Shown: positions 7,924 through 16,690, numbered from the stretch's first letter. The stretch is 64,000 bases of DNA from VFJQ01 sp044226525 (GCA_044226525.1 JBGAGV010000019.1:112338-176337), one strand, 5' to 3'. The notes: generated by a model not told the origin, from the sequence alone. Made by a program: numbers and translations.

Positions 7924-9555
7924 CTACGACGGGAGGCCGGGCTTGAGTTTGAAGCCCTCCATTGGGACGACGGGTTTGGCGGACTCGGGGAGCGGAGGCG
8001 GGGTGGCTGTAGCCGGGGCGGGGGCAGGCCTGGCTTCGCCTTCCATGTGGTTGAGGCGCAGGCCGTCGGTGGTGGTGTTGTCGCGGCCGGTGCGTTTGAG
8101 GACGACGTCGAGGAGGCGGCGCATGCGGCTCTTGTTCACAGAGAGCAGCATGGCGGTTTCCTCGGTGATCTGGTCCTTCTCGAAGGCGCCGCTGAGGCTC
8201 TGCTCGAAGCTGCACCAGCCGTCCTGGGTGCCGGCTTCGATGATGTCCTGGAGATTTCGCGCGTCGTTTTCGCCAAGGAGGATGGTTTCGCGCGTGCGGA
8301 GGTTGGACCCCATGATTTCGGGAATCATGACGCGGCCGCCGCCGATCTTCGGGGCGAGACGCTGGCTCACGACCCAGCGGAGCACTTCGCAGAGGCGCTC
8401 GCGGACCTGCTTCTCCTCGTCTTTTTCAAACAAGCCGAGCACGCGCTGGATGCTCTGCCCGGCGCTGACGGTGTGGAGCGTGGAATAGACGACGTGGCCG
8501 GTCTCAGCGGCGGTGAGGGCGATTTCCATCGTCTCGCGGTCGCGAATTTCGCCGACGAGAATGACCTTGGGTGCCTGGCGCAGCGCGGCGCGAAGGCCGG
8601 CGGCGAAGGTGGAAAAATCGTGCCCCATTTCGCGTTGGGAAAAGGTGGCGAGGCGGTGCGGGTGAACGTATTCGACCGGGTCCTCCAGCGTGACGATATG
8701 GCATTTATGCGTGGCGTTCAGCTCGTTAAGCATCGCGGCCAGCGTAGTCGTCTTGCCCGAGCCGGTGGCGCCTGTGACGAAGACGAGGCCGGTCTTTTCC
8801 TTGATGATACGGCGGAAAACCGGCGGGAGCTTGAGGTCATCGACCGAGGCGATCTTTGTGCTGAGCTTGCGGAGCACCATGGCATAAGTGCCGCGCTGCT
8901 TGAAGACGTTCACCCGGAAACGCGCCGTGCCGAGAACGGCGTAAGCGGTGTCGCATGAGCCGGTGGCGTTCAGGTCGTCGATGAGGCGCGGATTATCGCC
9001 GATGAGGGCGAAGGCAATGGCCTCTGTATGCTCGGGCTTGAGCAGCCCCGGAAAGACGCCGCCTTCGACAGCGGAGAGTTCGCCGAAGACTTCCACCTGG
9101 GGCGGGCGGTCCACGACGAAGAAGAGATCGCTGACGCCATCTCCGGCGGAGAGCATGTGGGAAAGCTGACGGTCGAGATCGGCCTTCGGGAGGGCCTGGC
9201 CGCGGACGACCTGGACACTGGCGGCCGGGGGCGCGCTGGCAGCGGGTGCGGGCGCTGGCGCTGGGGCGGGCGTGGTTGCGGGTGCTGTGGGAGCAGTGGC
9301 GACCGAAGCGGGGGCAGCCGAAGCGGGGGCAACTGCTGCAATGGGTGCAGCGGCCGGAGCCGGAACGGACGGGGATGGGGGCGTGGGATCGGCGGAGAGG
9401 GGATTGAGCGTATCGCCGTAGTCGATCTCGATGGTTGAACTCGACGCCGGAGCCGGGGCCGGGGCGGGCGCAGGAGATGAGGGATGATCCTTGCGAGCTC
9501 CATAGCTGGAAAAAGGGCTCGGAATCAGGCGTCCGTGTTCGTCGTAAAGAGGCAT
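7924..9555 (-). CDS. PilT-like type IV pilus twitching ATPase with Pro/Ala-rich N-terminal extension
   Basis: A 543-residue GspE/PilT-superfamily ATPase. Walker A GATGSGKTT is at 262-270, the Asp box TLEDPVEYVH at 289-298, Walker B VILVGEIRDRET at 331-342 and the His box TGHVVYSTLHT at 352-362, all matching PilT/PilU retraction motors. Residues 25-115 form a low-complexity Pro/Ala linker not found in canonical PilT (about 345 aa), so the true N-domain starts near 116. ATG at 9555 is preferred over an upstream GTG at 9606 because it begins a coherent hydrophilic N-terminus. It lies downstream of an unknown Pro-rich membrane protein. Twitching or pilus retraction is inferred from family. Confidence 0.9.
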   Translation of the reverse strand: MPLYDEHGRLIPSPFSSYGARKDHPSSPAPAPAPAPASSSTIEIDYGDTLNPLSADPTPPSPSVPAPAAAPIAAVAPASAAPASVATAPTAPATTPAPAPAPAPAASAPPAASVQVVRGQALPKADLDRQLSHMLSAGDGVSDLFFVVDRPPQVEVFGELSAVEGGVFPGLLKPEHTEAIAFALIGDNPRLIDDLNATGSCDTAYAVLGTARFRVNVFKQRGTYAMVLRKLSTKIASVDDLKLPPVFRRIIKEKTGLVFVTGATGSGKTTTLAAMLNELNATHKCHIVTLEDPVEYVHPHRLATFSQREMGHDFSTFAAGLRAALRQAPKVILVGEIRDRETMEIALTAAETGHVVYSTLHTVSAGQSIQRVLGLFEKDEEKQVRERLCEVLRWVVSQRLAPKIGGGRVMIPEIMGSNLRTRETILLGENDARNLQDIIEAGTQDGWCSFEQSLSGAFEKDQITEETAMLLSVNKSRMRRLLDVVLKRTGRDNTTTDGLRLNHMEGEARPAPAPATATPPPLPESAKPVVPMEGFKLKPGLPS

Positions 9556-9662
9556 CGCACCGCTGCGATTCGCAAGTTGTGCGCCACGAGTCGATGGGAA
9601 AAACACCCCGAAGCATTTCCCCGCAGTTCTCTGACCCGCCTTCCCGTCTGGAAAAATACCGC

Positions 9663-11270
9663 TTAGCGGGTCACTTCGCGGACATACACGTTGATCGTGC
9701 GTCCGTCGCTGGCGCGATTGATGGCGCGGACTTCGAAGGCTCGGCTGGCGTCGCGGGCAAAGACTTCGCCTTCGTCCGGCGGAAGGGCTCCGTTCGGATA
9801 TTCGGCCACGATGCGCACTTCCTGATCGGATGGCAGCGAGTCGCCCCGTGGACGGAGGACGGCTTTGTTGTCACCCCGGGCGCTCACAAAGAAATTGCCG
9901 GTGAGGTAGAGGCGTTCGCCCGTTTCCCCCCGGTCCACCATGCCGGCGACCTCGGTGGAAGAAATCACGCGTCCGCGGGGCTGGGTGCCGGCCTGGTAGA
10001 GACGCCAGGAGCCGCTGTTGTCGGTCATGGGGGCGACCCCTTGGTTCGACTGGACGAAAGGTTTCAACGGCACGCCGTTGGGTGAAACCGCCGGTGGCGG
10101 CATGGCCGGGGAAGACGCCGGTGGCGGCGGGGTCATCGCGACAATCGGTGGGGTGGCGGCGGGCCTGGCGGGAGGAACGCTGCGCGCGGGGGTCGCGGGG
10201 GCCTGCTCTACGAGGGGCGCGGCTTCCGGAGTCGCGACCGGCCTGGCTTTCGCGACCGGCAGCGGCGTCGCCGCGGGCAAGGCCGGGGTGGTGCGATTGT
10301 TCATCGTCAGCTCGGTCACAGGTGCGCGAGGACGTGGCGTCGGCATGACCGGGCTGACGGCTTGAGCCCGCGCGACGGGTGGCTCCGGGATGGCGCCGGT
10401 CTCCGGGGCGGTCTGGCCAATCGGCACATTGTCCACGCGGACGATGCCCGGGCTGGGCGTGGCCGCCTTGGGTGTGTCTAGCACGGGCTCGTTGGCGCGC
10501 AGTTGGGCAAATTGTTTGAGCGCGTTTTCCATCGCGGTCGGTTTGGTCACGGGCAGGCCGGCACCGACGTTCAGGTCCAGCGGCGGCTCGGTGGCAAAGT
10601 TGCCCGCGCCGACGGTGACCCCATAAACCGGGTAGTGCAGCGGCACGACGGTCAGCAGCAGGCGGCCATCGTTCAGGCGCTCGGCGTGGATGATTGCGGT
10701 GACGTCGTTCGTCTTTTCGATCGGAAAGACGGACCCGACGGCCATGGCGCGTTTACCCGCCTCGACGTTCGAGCCAGTGCAGGGGAAGATGTGCTCGACG
10801 ACGACCTGCGCATAGTCGGCCGCCTGCATGAGCGACACGGCGCCGCTGGTGAACAGGTCCGAGGAAGTCAGCTCGCGGGTCTCCATCACATCGAATTTGC
10901 CGCGGAGATACGGGACGAGCTTTTTCGTCTCGGTGTAGTTCTTGATGTAGATGCGGAGCAGTTCCGCGTTTTCGCGCTGCAGCTCGCCCTTGGTGAGGGT
11001 CGAGAAGCGCTCGTAGGCTTTCTGGGCAGAGATGAATTCGCCCTGTGGTGCGGCGGTCACGTCGAACCGGCGCGGCACCTCGATTTTCTTGAGCTTCTTG
11101 AGGATCTTATACGACTCGGCCTCTTCCGGGTGGCCGAAAATGTAGAAGCTGCCGAGCCAGCAGGCGAAAGCCGCGCCGATCAGCAGCAGGATGAGGATCG
11201 TCCAGAGGAACAGGTTGTCCTTCTTCCGGGGCAGGACGTCGTCCTCGTAGTCGTAGAAGTCCTCAGCCAT
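9663..11270 (-). CDS. Membrane-anchored Pro-rich protein of unknown function
   Basis: A 535-residue protein I cannot assign. The short acidic N-terminus (FYDYEDDVLPRKK) precedes one transmembrane helix (about 20-43), then an alpha/beta region (45-250), a Pro/Ala/Thr-rich linker (about 260-410) and a C-terminal globular segment (about 420-535) with strand-like repeats (ERLYLTGNFFVSARG). Topology is probably N-in with a periplasmic body. It lies between the PilT-like ATPase and the IscA-like gene, in the same direction, with 19 nt to the latter. Both it and the ATPase carry long Pro/Ala linkers. Confidence 0.75.
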   Translation of the reverse strand: MAEDFYDYEDDVLPRKKDNLFLWTILILLLIGAAFACWLGSFYIFGHPEEAESYKILKKLKKIEVPRRFDVTAAPQGEFISAQKAYERFSTLTKGELQRENAELLRIYIKNYTETKKLVPYLRGKFDVMETRELTSSDLFTSGAVSLMQAADYAQVVVEHIFPCTGSNVEAGKRAMAVGSVFPIEKTNDVTAIIHAERLNDGRLLLTVVPLHYPVYGVTVGAGNFATEPPLDLNVGAGLPVTKPTAMENALKQFAQLRANEPVLDTPKAATPSPGIVRVDNVPIGQTAPETGAIPEPPVARAQAVSPVMPTPRPRAPVTELTMNNRTTPALPAATPLPVAKARPVATPEAAPLVEQAPATPARSVPPARPAATPPIVAMTPPPPASSPAMPPPAVSPNGVPLKPFVQSNQGVAPMTDNSGSWRLYQAGTQPRGRVISSTEVAGMVDRGETGERLYLTGNFFVSARGDNKAVLRPRGDSLPSDQEVRIVAEYPNGALPPDEGEVFARDASRAFEVRAINRASDGRTINVYVREVTR

Positions 11271-11289
11271 CGTTCAGTGGGTTCGTGCG

Positions 11290-11646
11290 CTAGTGCGCCG
11301 CGTTTTCCTCCTGATGAGGATGTTCGGCGGTTTCGAAGGAAGTGCCACATCCACAGCTCCGGACAGCGTTGGGGTTTTTCAACCGGAAACCCGTGCCGGT
11401 GAGGTCGTCGCTGTAATCGATCTCCGAACCTTGCAAGTGGTGCAGGCTCTCGGGATCGACGATGACGCTGACTTCGCCGTGCGGAAACACTTCGTCGCCC
11501 TCCTCGGGGGAATCGAGTGTCATTCCATATTGGAGACCGGCGCAGCCGCCTTTTTCAACGAAGAGACGCAACCCCTTGGAGCCGTCGCCCTTCTCGGCGA
11601 TCAGCGATTGGAGCTGGCGCACAGCCGCTTCAGTAAGCGTGATCAT
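11290..11646 (-). CDS. erpA: Iron-sulfur cluster insertion/assembly protein, IscA/ErpA (HesB) type
   Basis: A 118-residue A-type carrier. The three conserved cysteines are present: one in GGCAGLQYGM (Cys35) and a C-terminal C-G-C pair in SCGCGTSF (Cys98, Cys100). It accepts Fe-S clusters and passes them to apo-enzymes such as the IspH encoded near 23 kb. The start at 11646 (MITLTEAAV) is the family start; an upstream extension is spurious. The last 15 residues are His/Glu-rich, beyond the family core. It is the first gene of a minus-strand run and is divergent from mutL. Confidence 0.93.
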   Translation of the reverse strand: MITLTEAAVRQLQSLIAEKGDGSKGLRLFVEKGGCAGLQYGMTLDSPEEGDEVFPHGEVSVIVDPESLHHLQGSEIDYSDDLTGTGFRLKNPNAVRSCGCGTSFETAEHPHQEENAAH

Positions 11647-11859
11647 GCCCGCAGGGTAGTGCGGCAAGTGACGGGTGACAAGTAGCATGCCCGGAGATAC
11701 GTGGCATCGTGGGGGATCTTTCAAAAAGGTGGGGAAATCTTTTGGGAGGGTGAAAATCACAGGGGGCGGCTCTGTTGGAGGCTCAACTTTCAGTCCGACG
11801 CAGGCGCGTCCCACCTTGCGCAAACGCCTTCCCCCAGCCGACACTCGTCTCCTCTCACC

Positions 11860-13695
11860 ATGCCTCGAATCGCCCTTCTTCCCGAACACGTCGCCAGCCA
11901 GGTGGCGGCGGGGGAGGTCGTGGAGCGGCCCGCCAGCGTGGTGAAGGAGCTGGTGGAAAACTCGATCGATGCCGGCGCCACACGGATCGAGGTGGCGATC
12001 AAACGCGGCGGTTCCTCCGGTATCCGCGTGGTGGACGATGGGTGCGGGATGGATCGTGACGATGCGTTGCTTTGCCTTGAGCGCCACGCCACGAGCAAGA
12101 TTCGCACGGGCGAAGATCTCGCGGCGATTCGCACCCTCGGTTTTCGCGGCGAAGCGGTGCCCTCCATCGCGAGCGTGTCGCGTTTTCGCCTCACGACGCG
12201 CGAGAGAGGCGCACTGGTGGGAACGGAGGTGCTCGTGAATGGCGGGCGGATCGAGACGGTGCGCGATTGTGGCGAGCCGGAAGGCACGCAGATCGAAGCG
12301 CGCTCGTTGTTTTTTAATCTGCCGGCGCGGCGGAAATTTCTGCGCACGGAGCAGACCGAGGCGAGCCACGTGGAACAGCTCATGCAATTGCAGGCGATCG
12401 GAAATCCGCAGGTGGGTTTCACGTTCGTGCGCGACGAGCGCGTGGTCTTCCAACTCCCGCCGAATCAATCGCTGCGCGAGCGCCTGCGCGATCTGAACGG
12501 CCCCGCACTGGTGGCGGAACTGCTCGAAGTGCCGGAGTTTTGCACCGACTGGATGAGCGTGCGCGGTTTTGTCGGCCGTGCCGGGGTGAGCCGTTCGACG
12601 CGGCAGCAAAGCATCGTCTTTCTCAACGGGCGGCCGGTGGAAAATCCGACGCTTACTCACGCGCTGCGCGAAGGGTATCATACCGCGCTGATGAAGGGGC
12701 AGCATCCGGTGACGTTCCTCTTTCTCGAGATGGCGCCGGACCTCGTCGATGTGAATGTGCACCCGGCAAAACGCGAGGTGCGGTTTCGCGATCCGGCGGG
12801 CGTGCGCGAGGCGGTGTCGCGCGCCTTGCGGCAGGCGTTGGAGAGCGATCGAGCCCGGTGGTCGGCGACGTTTGCCCCCGCCGCGGAAGCGGTGGAGCGA
12901 GCGGGTGCAAGCAGCACGCCGTCGCTTATTTCAGAGAGGGAACAATTGACCCTGCGGAAGGATTGGAGCGAACTGCCAGTGCGACGGGAGGCGGCCCTGT
13001 CTTCGGCTTGGCAAGCCGTTCAACGTCCAACCTCCAACGAGCCACTGGCAAGCGTTCCCGAGGTCCGGCGTGCCGAAACCCGAAACCCGGAACCCGAAAC
13101 CCGAAACAATCCCGCCAACGATTTCAAAATCCTCGGCGTGCTTGGCCGGCTCTACGTGCTGATGGAAAATGCGCAGGGGCTCGTGCTGGTCGATCAGCAC
13201 GCGGCGCATGAGCGGATTTTGTTCGAGGAAATGCGGCGGCGGATGGAGCAGCAAGGCGTGCCGACCCAGCGATTGTTACTGCCGATCACGCTCGATGTTT
13301 CGCCGAAGGACGCGGACTGGATTTCACGGCACCTCGAGTTGCTCGACCGGGCGGGGCTGGGTCTGGAGCCGTTTGGTGAACACACTTTCAAGCTCGATGC
13401 GCTGCCGACCTTTCTCCACGCGAACGATCCGGCGCAGTTGCTCCGCGATATTATCGACGACCTGCGCGAGACGACGGTGCGCGACGCGCGACTGCGACTC
13501 GGCGAGGAGATGATCGCCAAGACCGTGTGCCGCCATGCGGTGAAAGCGAATGATGTGCTGCGCGAGCCCGAGCTGGTGCGGCTCATCCAGGATTTGCTCG
13601 CGTGCGAGCTGCCCTACTGCTGTCCGCACGGTCGCCCGACCATGATCCAGATGAGCTACGCCGAGCTGGAGAAAAAGTTCGGGCGTGTCGTCTGA
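11860..13695 (+). CDS. mutL: DNA mismatch repair protein MutL (endonuclease type)
   Basis: A 611-residue MutL. The N-terminal GHKL ATPase shows ELVENSIDAG (30-39), DDGCGM (59-64) and GFRGEA (94-99), and the transducer domain ends with VNVHPAKREVRF. A poor linker (about 345-420) follows. The C-terminal domain carries the metal-binding nicking motif DQHA-x2-E-x4-E (445-456 region) plus CRHAVKAND and CPHGRP, so this is an endonuclease-type MutL and methyl-directed MutH is not needed. The linker includes a 7-bp-period repeat in frame (see separate entry). ATG at 11860 starts right at the conserved IALLPEHVASQVAAGEV region; an upstream extension has no homology-like content. No mutS in view. Confidence 0.97.
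   Translation: MPRIALLPEHVASQVAAGEVVERPASVVKELVENSIDAGATRIEVAIKRGGSSGIRVVDDGCGMDRDDALLCLERHATSKIRTGEDLAAIRTLGFRGEAVPSIASVSRFRLTTRERGALVGTEVLVNGGRIETVRDCGEPEGTQIEARSLFFNLPARRKFLRTEQTEASHVEQLMQLQAIGNPQVGFTFVRDERVVFQLPPNQSLRERLRDLNGPALVAELLEVPEFCTDWMSVRGFVGRAGVSRSTRQQSIVFLNGRPVENPTLTHALREGYHTALMKGQHPVTFLFLEMAPDLVDVNVHPAKREVRFRDPAGVREAVSRALRQALESDRARWSATFAPAAEAVERAGASSTPSLISEREQLTLRKDWSELPVRREAALSSAWQAVQRPTSNEPLASVPEVRRAETRNPEPETRNNPANDFKILGVLGRLYVLMENAQGLVLVDQHAAHERILFEEMRRRMEQQGVPTQRLLLPITLDVSPKDADWISRHLELLDRAGLGLEPFGEHTFKLDALPTFLHANDPAQLLRDIIDDLRETTVRDARLRLGEEMIAKTVCRHAVKANDVLREPELVRLIQDLLACELPYCCPHGRPTMIQMSYAELEKKFGRVV
13075..13107. repeat. 7-bp-period tandem repeat inside the mutL linker
   Basis: About four and a half copies of a CGAAACC-like heptamer run in tandem (one copy CGGAACC). 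Because 7 is not a multiple of 3, three units encode a seven-residue period, giving a stretch such as ETRNPEPETRNNP at about residues 406-418. The tract falls in the poorly conserved linker, so it is tolerated. It resembles the short-period intergenic repeats elsewhere in the window. Confidence 0.85.
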
Positions 13696-13718
13696 AGCCT
13701 GCTCCCTTTCCCGTCGTC

Positions 13719-14798
13719 ATGTCGCGCCTCCTCCGCTTCCTCGCCCCGCTCGTGCTGGTTCCGGCTCTATTCGCCGAAGCGCCGAAAACTGCGACGACGT
13801 TCGACTTCATTCGCACCGAGCAGGGGAAGGATGGAAAGAACGCCTTGCAGACGCTCACCGCGGAGTATGTGCCCGAAAGCGGCACGGGACCGCATGTGTG
13901 GCTGGTCGGAGTCGCGCATCTCGGCACAAAAGAATATTATACCGCGCTGCAAAAGCGGCTCGATGCGCAAAGCACCGTGCTTTTCGAGGGTGTCGGGGGC
14001 GATAAGCTCATGCAGGGCGCCAAAGCTGAGCCCGGGGGGATTCAAGGCAAGCTCGCCACCGCGCTCGGGCTCGTCTTTCAGCTCGATGCCATCGACTACA
14101 AACGGAAAAATTTCGTCAACAGCGACCTCACTCCCGAGGCGCTGAACAGTGCGATCGAGAAGCGGGCGGAAACGCCCGCGGAGCCGAAGAAGTCGGACAA
14201 GTCGGACCGGTCTGATTCGTCGGACAAATCCGAGAAAAAACCCGCACCGGAAAAGGTGACGAAGGAGACTTTCGACCAGCTCATGCAGGCCCTGCACGGC
14301 GAAGGCGAAATGGCCGAGTCGCTCGGGGGGATGGTCTCGTTGATGGGCAGCACCCCGCAGATGCGCGAGACGACCAAGGTCATGCTCGTCGAGGCGCTGG
14401 GACAGGCGGGAGAATTGATCGATCTCGCGAAGTCTGCATCGCCCGAGATGAAGGACCTGTTCGAGGTCATCATCACCGAGCGAAACGAGGAAGTGATTCG
14501 GCAGCTCCAGGGGCAGTTGCGCAAGCTGCGGCCGGATCAAACGGTAGCCGTTTTCTACGGGGCCGCGCACATGGACCAGATCGCCCGCCGCCTCACCAGC
14601 GAGCTGCATTTCGCTCCCGGCGCGAAGCAATGGGACACCGCCTTCACCGCCGACACCACGCAGTCGATCATGCCCCCCGCACAGATCAAAATGATGATGC
14701 AGATGATGCGTGCCCAGTTGCAAAACCCCGGCGCCGCCGACGGCAAAGGCGCGGACTTCCCGCTCTTCAATCTGCTTCCGCCGCCGAAGAAGAAGTAG
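13719..14798 (+). CDS. TraB/GumN (TIKI-like) family protein, secreted or membrane-anchored
   Basis: A 359-residue protein with an N-terminal signal sequence (1-19, ending LFAEA). The start of the mature domain, WLVGVAHLGTKEYY, and a later AVFYGAAHMDQIARRL give the paired Gly-x-x-H motifs of the TraB/PrgY/GumN/TIKI superfamily of metalloprotease-like proteins; VLFEGVG supplies the conserved Glu. Substrate unknown. A Lys/Ser/Asp stretch (158-176) is encoded by an in-frame 9-bp repeat. It starts 23 nt after mutL, so it may be co-transcribed. The family call rests on motifs seen by eye. Confidence 0.7.
   Translation: MSRLLRFLAPLVLVPALFAEAPKTATTFDFIRTEQGKDGKNALQTLTAEYVPESGTGPHVWLVGVAHLGTKEYYTALQKRLDAQSTVLFEGVGGDKLMQGAKAEPGGIQGKLATALGLVFQLDAIDYKRKNFVNSDLTPEALNSAIEKRAETPAEPKKSDKSDRSDSSDKSEKKPAPEKVTKETFDQLMQALHGEGEMAESLGGMVSLMGSTPQMRETTKVMLVEALGQAGELIDLAKSASPEMKDLFEVIITERNEEVIRQLQGQLRKLRPDQTVAVFYGAAHMDQIARRLTSELHFAPGAKQWDTAFTADTTQSIMPPAQIKMMMQMMRAQLQNPGAADGKGADFPLFNLLPPPKKK
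14191..14240. repeat. 9-bp-period repeat inside the TraB-like gene
   Basis: Units related to GTCGGACAA are repeated four to five times in frame and encode a Ser-Asp-Lys/Arg series (KSDKSDRSDSSDKSEKK). It forms a charged loop between two helical parts of the protein. It is compositionally like the intergenic short-period repeats and may be an insertion tolerated by a surface loop. Confidence 0.8.
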
Positions 14799-14902
14799 CC
14801 CGTTGGTATCCAGCCTTTAGGCTGTGGAAAGGTGGAGGGTGATGCTGCGCAGCTGAGGCCGCAGATTGGTTTCGAACAGCCTGAAGGCTGGACACCAACG
14901 GG
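14799..14902. repeat. 27-bp inverted-repeat element filling a convergent intergenic gap
   Basis: Arms at 14799-14825 and 14876-14902 are inverted repeats with only two mismatches in 27 bases, flanking about 50 bases. Each arm also holds an internal palindrome (CAGCCT-TT-AGGCTG in the left arm). The element starts immediately after the stop of the TraB-like gene and ends immediately before the stop of the convergent HNH gene. A related but degenerate copy is at 49678-49739. It is a likely MITE-like repeat or bidirectional terminator. Confidence 0.85.
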
Positions 14903-15211
14903 TCATCCCCGTTTTTGCGCATCCACCTGTGGCTTGAACCCGCGCGGTTTGGTGGCCATCCACGCCGCAAACTTGGCGACCTCGGGGTGCGTGAGGAGGG
15001 CTGCGACGGTGCGGTAATTCCGCTCCAGCTCCTTCTCCGTCAGCACGGCGTGGATCTGCGAATGGCATGGCCGGCAGATGCCGGCTGTCACCTTCACCAC
15101 CGCGCGGTCGAACTCGCGTTTGTTGCGCTTGTTCGCGTGGCGCGTGCGCGGGATGAGATGATGCCGCGTGAGCGTTTCTTCGCGGCCGCAGATGGCGCAG
15201 ATGCCGGTCAT
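14903..15211 (-). CDS. Small HNH-type zinc-binding protein
   Basis: A 102-residue protein with an HNH-nuclease-like core: a first Cys pair C-A-I-C (5-8), the catalytic-like HHLIPR (about 17-22), and a second Cys pair CRPC (about 46-49) with SQIH, which could bind zinc and act as the second metal His. This is the compact fold of stand-alone HNH endonucleases of the 5-methylcytosine-restriction-like group; target and partner are unknown. The C-terminal half is helical. No restriction methylase is adjacent. Confidence 0.7.
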   Translation of the reverse strand: MTGICAICGREETLTRHHLIPRTRHANKRNKREFDRAVVKVTAGICRPCHSQIHAVLTEKELERNYRTVAALLTHPEVAKFAAWMATKPRGFKPQVDAQKRG

Positions 15212-15264
15212 GTCTTCATTAAGCAGGAAAACAGGAAAGGGCAGGGCCGGCGAACCGTGTCTTC

Positions 15265-15310
15265 CAGAAAACGAAACACCCCGCGCTCGCGAGTCGCGAG
15301 GCGGGGTGCT
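15265..15310 (-). terminator. Rho-independent terminator of the Gfo/Idh/MocA gene
   Basis: Read on the minus strand, GCACCCCGC pairs with GCGGGGTGT across a GC-rich loop that is itself partly palindromic, followed by TTTCGTTTTCT. It lies about 20 bases after the stop of the gene ending at 15332. Confidence 0.75.
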
Positions 15311-15331
15311 CGAAGAGTCAGGGCGTGGGGA

Positions 15332-16690
15332 TTAGACCACCTTGGTCTTGCCCGGGATGGCGCGCGGGTAGAGGCCGTCCGCGCCGGGCAGAGTCGGCGG
15401 CTTCACGGTCGCCCACGCGTTCGGGTCGCCGTTGTAGAAGGCTTCGGGGAAGACGTTCACTTCGCTCTTCAGCGCGGCGTCCCACTCGAGTTCCTTGCCG
15501 GAGTAGGCGGCCATGCGGCCAAGGATCGCGGTCATGGTGCTGTGCGCGCCGTATTCGATCTCGCTATATTCCTTGTTGTCGCGAATGGCGGCCCAGAGGT
15601 CGTCGTGCTCCTGCTGATACGGGTCCTTGGCTCCCTCGACTTTGAAGCGCCACTGGTTGTCGCCGTAGATCTTGTAGCCGCTGATGTCCGCGCGGCCCTT
15701 GGTGCCGACGGCGTGCTCGCTCACGCTGTTCCAGCAGCCAGGCTGGTGACGGCAGTAGCTGTAGCAGATCGAGCCGTCTTCGTATTCGAATTCGCAGGCG
15801 AAGTGGTCGAAGATTTCGCCGTCATCGGAGCCGCCGTTGTTCAACTCACGGCCGCCCATCGCACGGGCTTTGACCGGGTGGCCTTTCTTGAGCCAGTTGA
15901 TGACGTCGATGTTGTGGATGTGTTGCTCGCAGATGTGGTCGCCGCAGATCCAGGTGAAGTAATACCAGTTGCGCATCTGGTATTCGAGCTCGGTGAGATC
16001 CTTGCCGTATTGCTTGTTGAGGTCGGCGCGCTTTTTCTGCCACGGACGCTGGCCGTTCCAGTAGCAGCGCATGGAGGTGATGTCGCCGATCGCGCCGTCG
16101 TGCAGGCGCTTCATCGTCTCGATGTAACCGAGCTGGTGATGGCGCTGAAGTCCCACGCCGATCTTGAGGTTCTTTTGCTTGGCGATCTTCGCCGCTTCGA
16201 GGATGCGGCGGATGCCGTTCGCATCGGTCGCCACCGGCTTTTCCATGAAGATGTGTTTGCCCTGCTTCACCGCTTCCTCGAAGTGCACCGGGCGGAACCC
16301 GGGCGGCGTGCTCAGGATCACCACGTCGGCGAGGGCGATGGCTTTCTTGTAGGCATCGAAGCCGATGAACTGGCGCTCCGGCGGGACGTCCACGCTGTCG
16401 GCATGGACCTTCTTAATATTGGTCAGGGCGGACTGGAGACGATCTTCATGCACGTCGCCCATGGCGACGAGCTTGATCGGGCCGAGGTTCGAGGTGTTGA
16501 GCGCCTGGTTCGCCGCGCCCGAGCCGCGGCCACCGCAGCCGATCCACGCGAGCTTGAGCGTTTCGGTATTCGAGGCGGCATGCGCGAACCGCTCGATGGG
16601 TAGCGCGCTGACGGCGGCGACAGCGCTGCCGGTCTTGAGAAAGCTGCGGCGCGACAGGGTGACGGGTTTGATTAACGACGGAGGATTCAT
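15332..16690 (-). CDS. Tat-exported Gfo/Idh/MocA-family oxidoreductase
   Basis: A 452-residue NAD(P)-dependent sugar dehydrogenase-like protein. A twin-arginine signal (SRRSFLKTG at 13-21, then a hydrophobic stretch) shows export in a folded, cofactor-loaded state. The Rossmann segment LAWIGCGGRGSG follows at about 49, and EKPVATD (about 149-155) is the family motif that carries the conserved Lys-Pro. Large Tat-exported expansions of this family are typical of Verrucomicrobiota and Planctomycetota and probably act on environmental sugars. Monocistronic: a terminator follows and 169 nt separate it from the next upstream gene. Confidence 0.92.
   Translation of the reverse strand: MNPPSLIKPVTLSRRSFLKTGSAVAAVSALPIERFAHAASNTETLKLAWIGCGGRGSGAANQALNTSNLGPIKLVAMGDVHEDRLQSALTNIKKVHADSVDVPPERQFIGFDAYKKAIALADVVILSTPPGFRPVHFEEAVKQGKHIFMEKPVATDANGIRRILEAAKIAKQKNLKIGVGLQRHHQLGYIETMKRLHDGAIGDITSMRCYWNGQRPWQKKRADLNKQYGKDLTELEYQMRNWYYFTWICGDHICEQHIHNIDVINWLKKGHPVKARAMGGRELNNGGSDDGEIFDHFACEFEYEDGSICYSYCRHQPGCWNSVSEHAVGTKGRADISGYKIYGDNQWRFKVEGAKDPYQQEHDDLWAAIRDNKEYSEIEYGAHSTMTAILGRMAAYSGKELEWDAALKSEVNVFPEAFYNGDPNAWATVKPPTLPGADGLYPRAIPGKTKVV

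Noticed and set aside
15178..15200. GCAGATGGCGCAGATG as ATCTGCG-family repeat
   Set aside because: It is coding for the N-terminal zinc motif of the HNH protein and fits only partly.
14915..16603. 562-codon open frame opposite the Tat-exported Gfo/Idh/MocA gene
   Set aside because: Composition biased to Val/Ala/Asp/Arg from GC-skewed codons; no domain. The minus strand has a perfect Tat signal and Rossmann motif.
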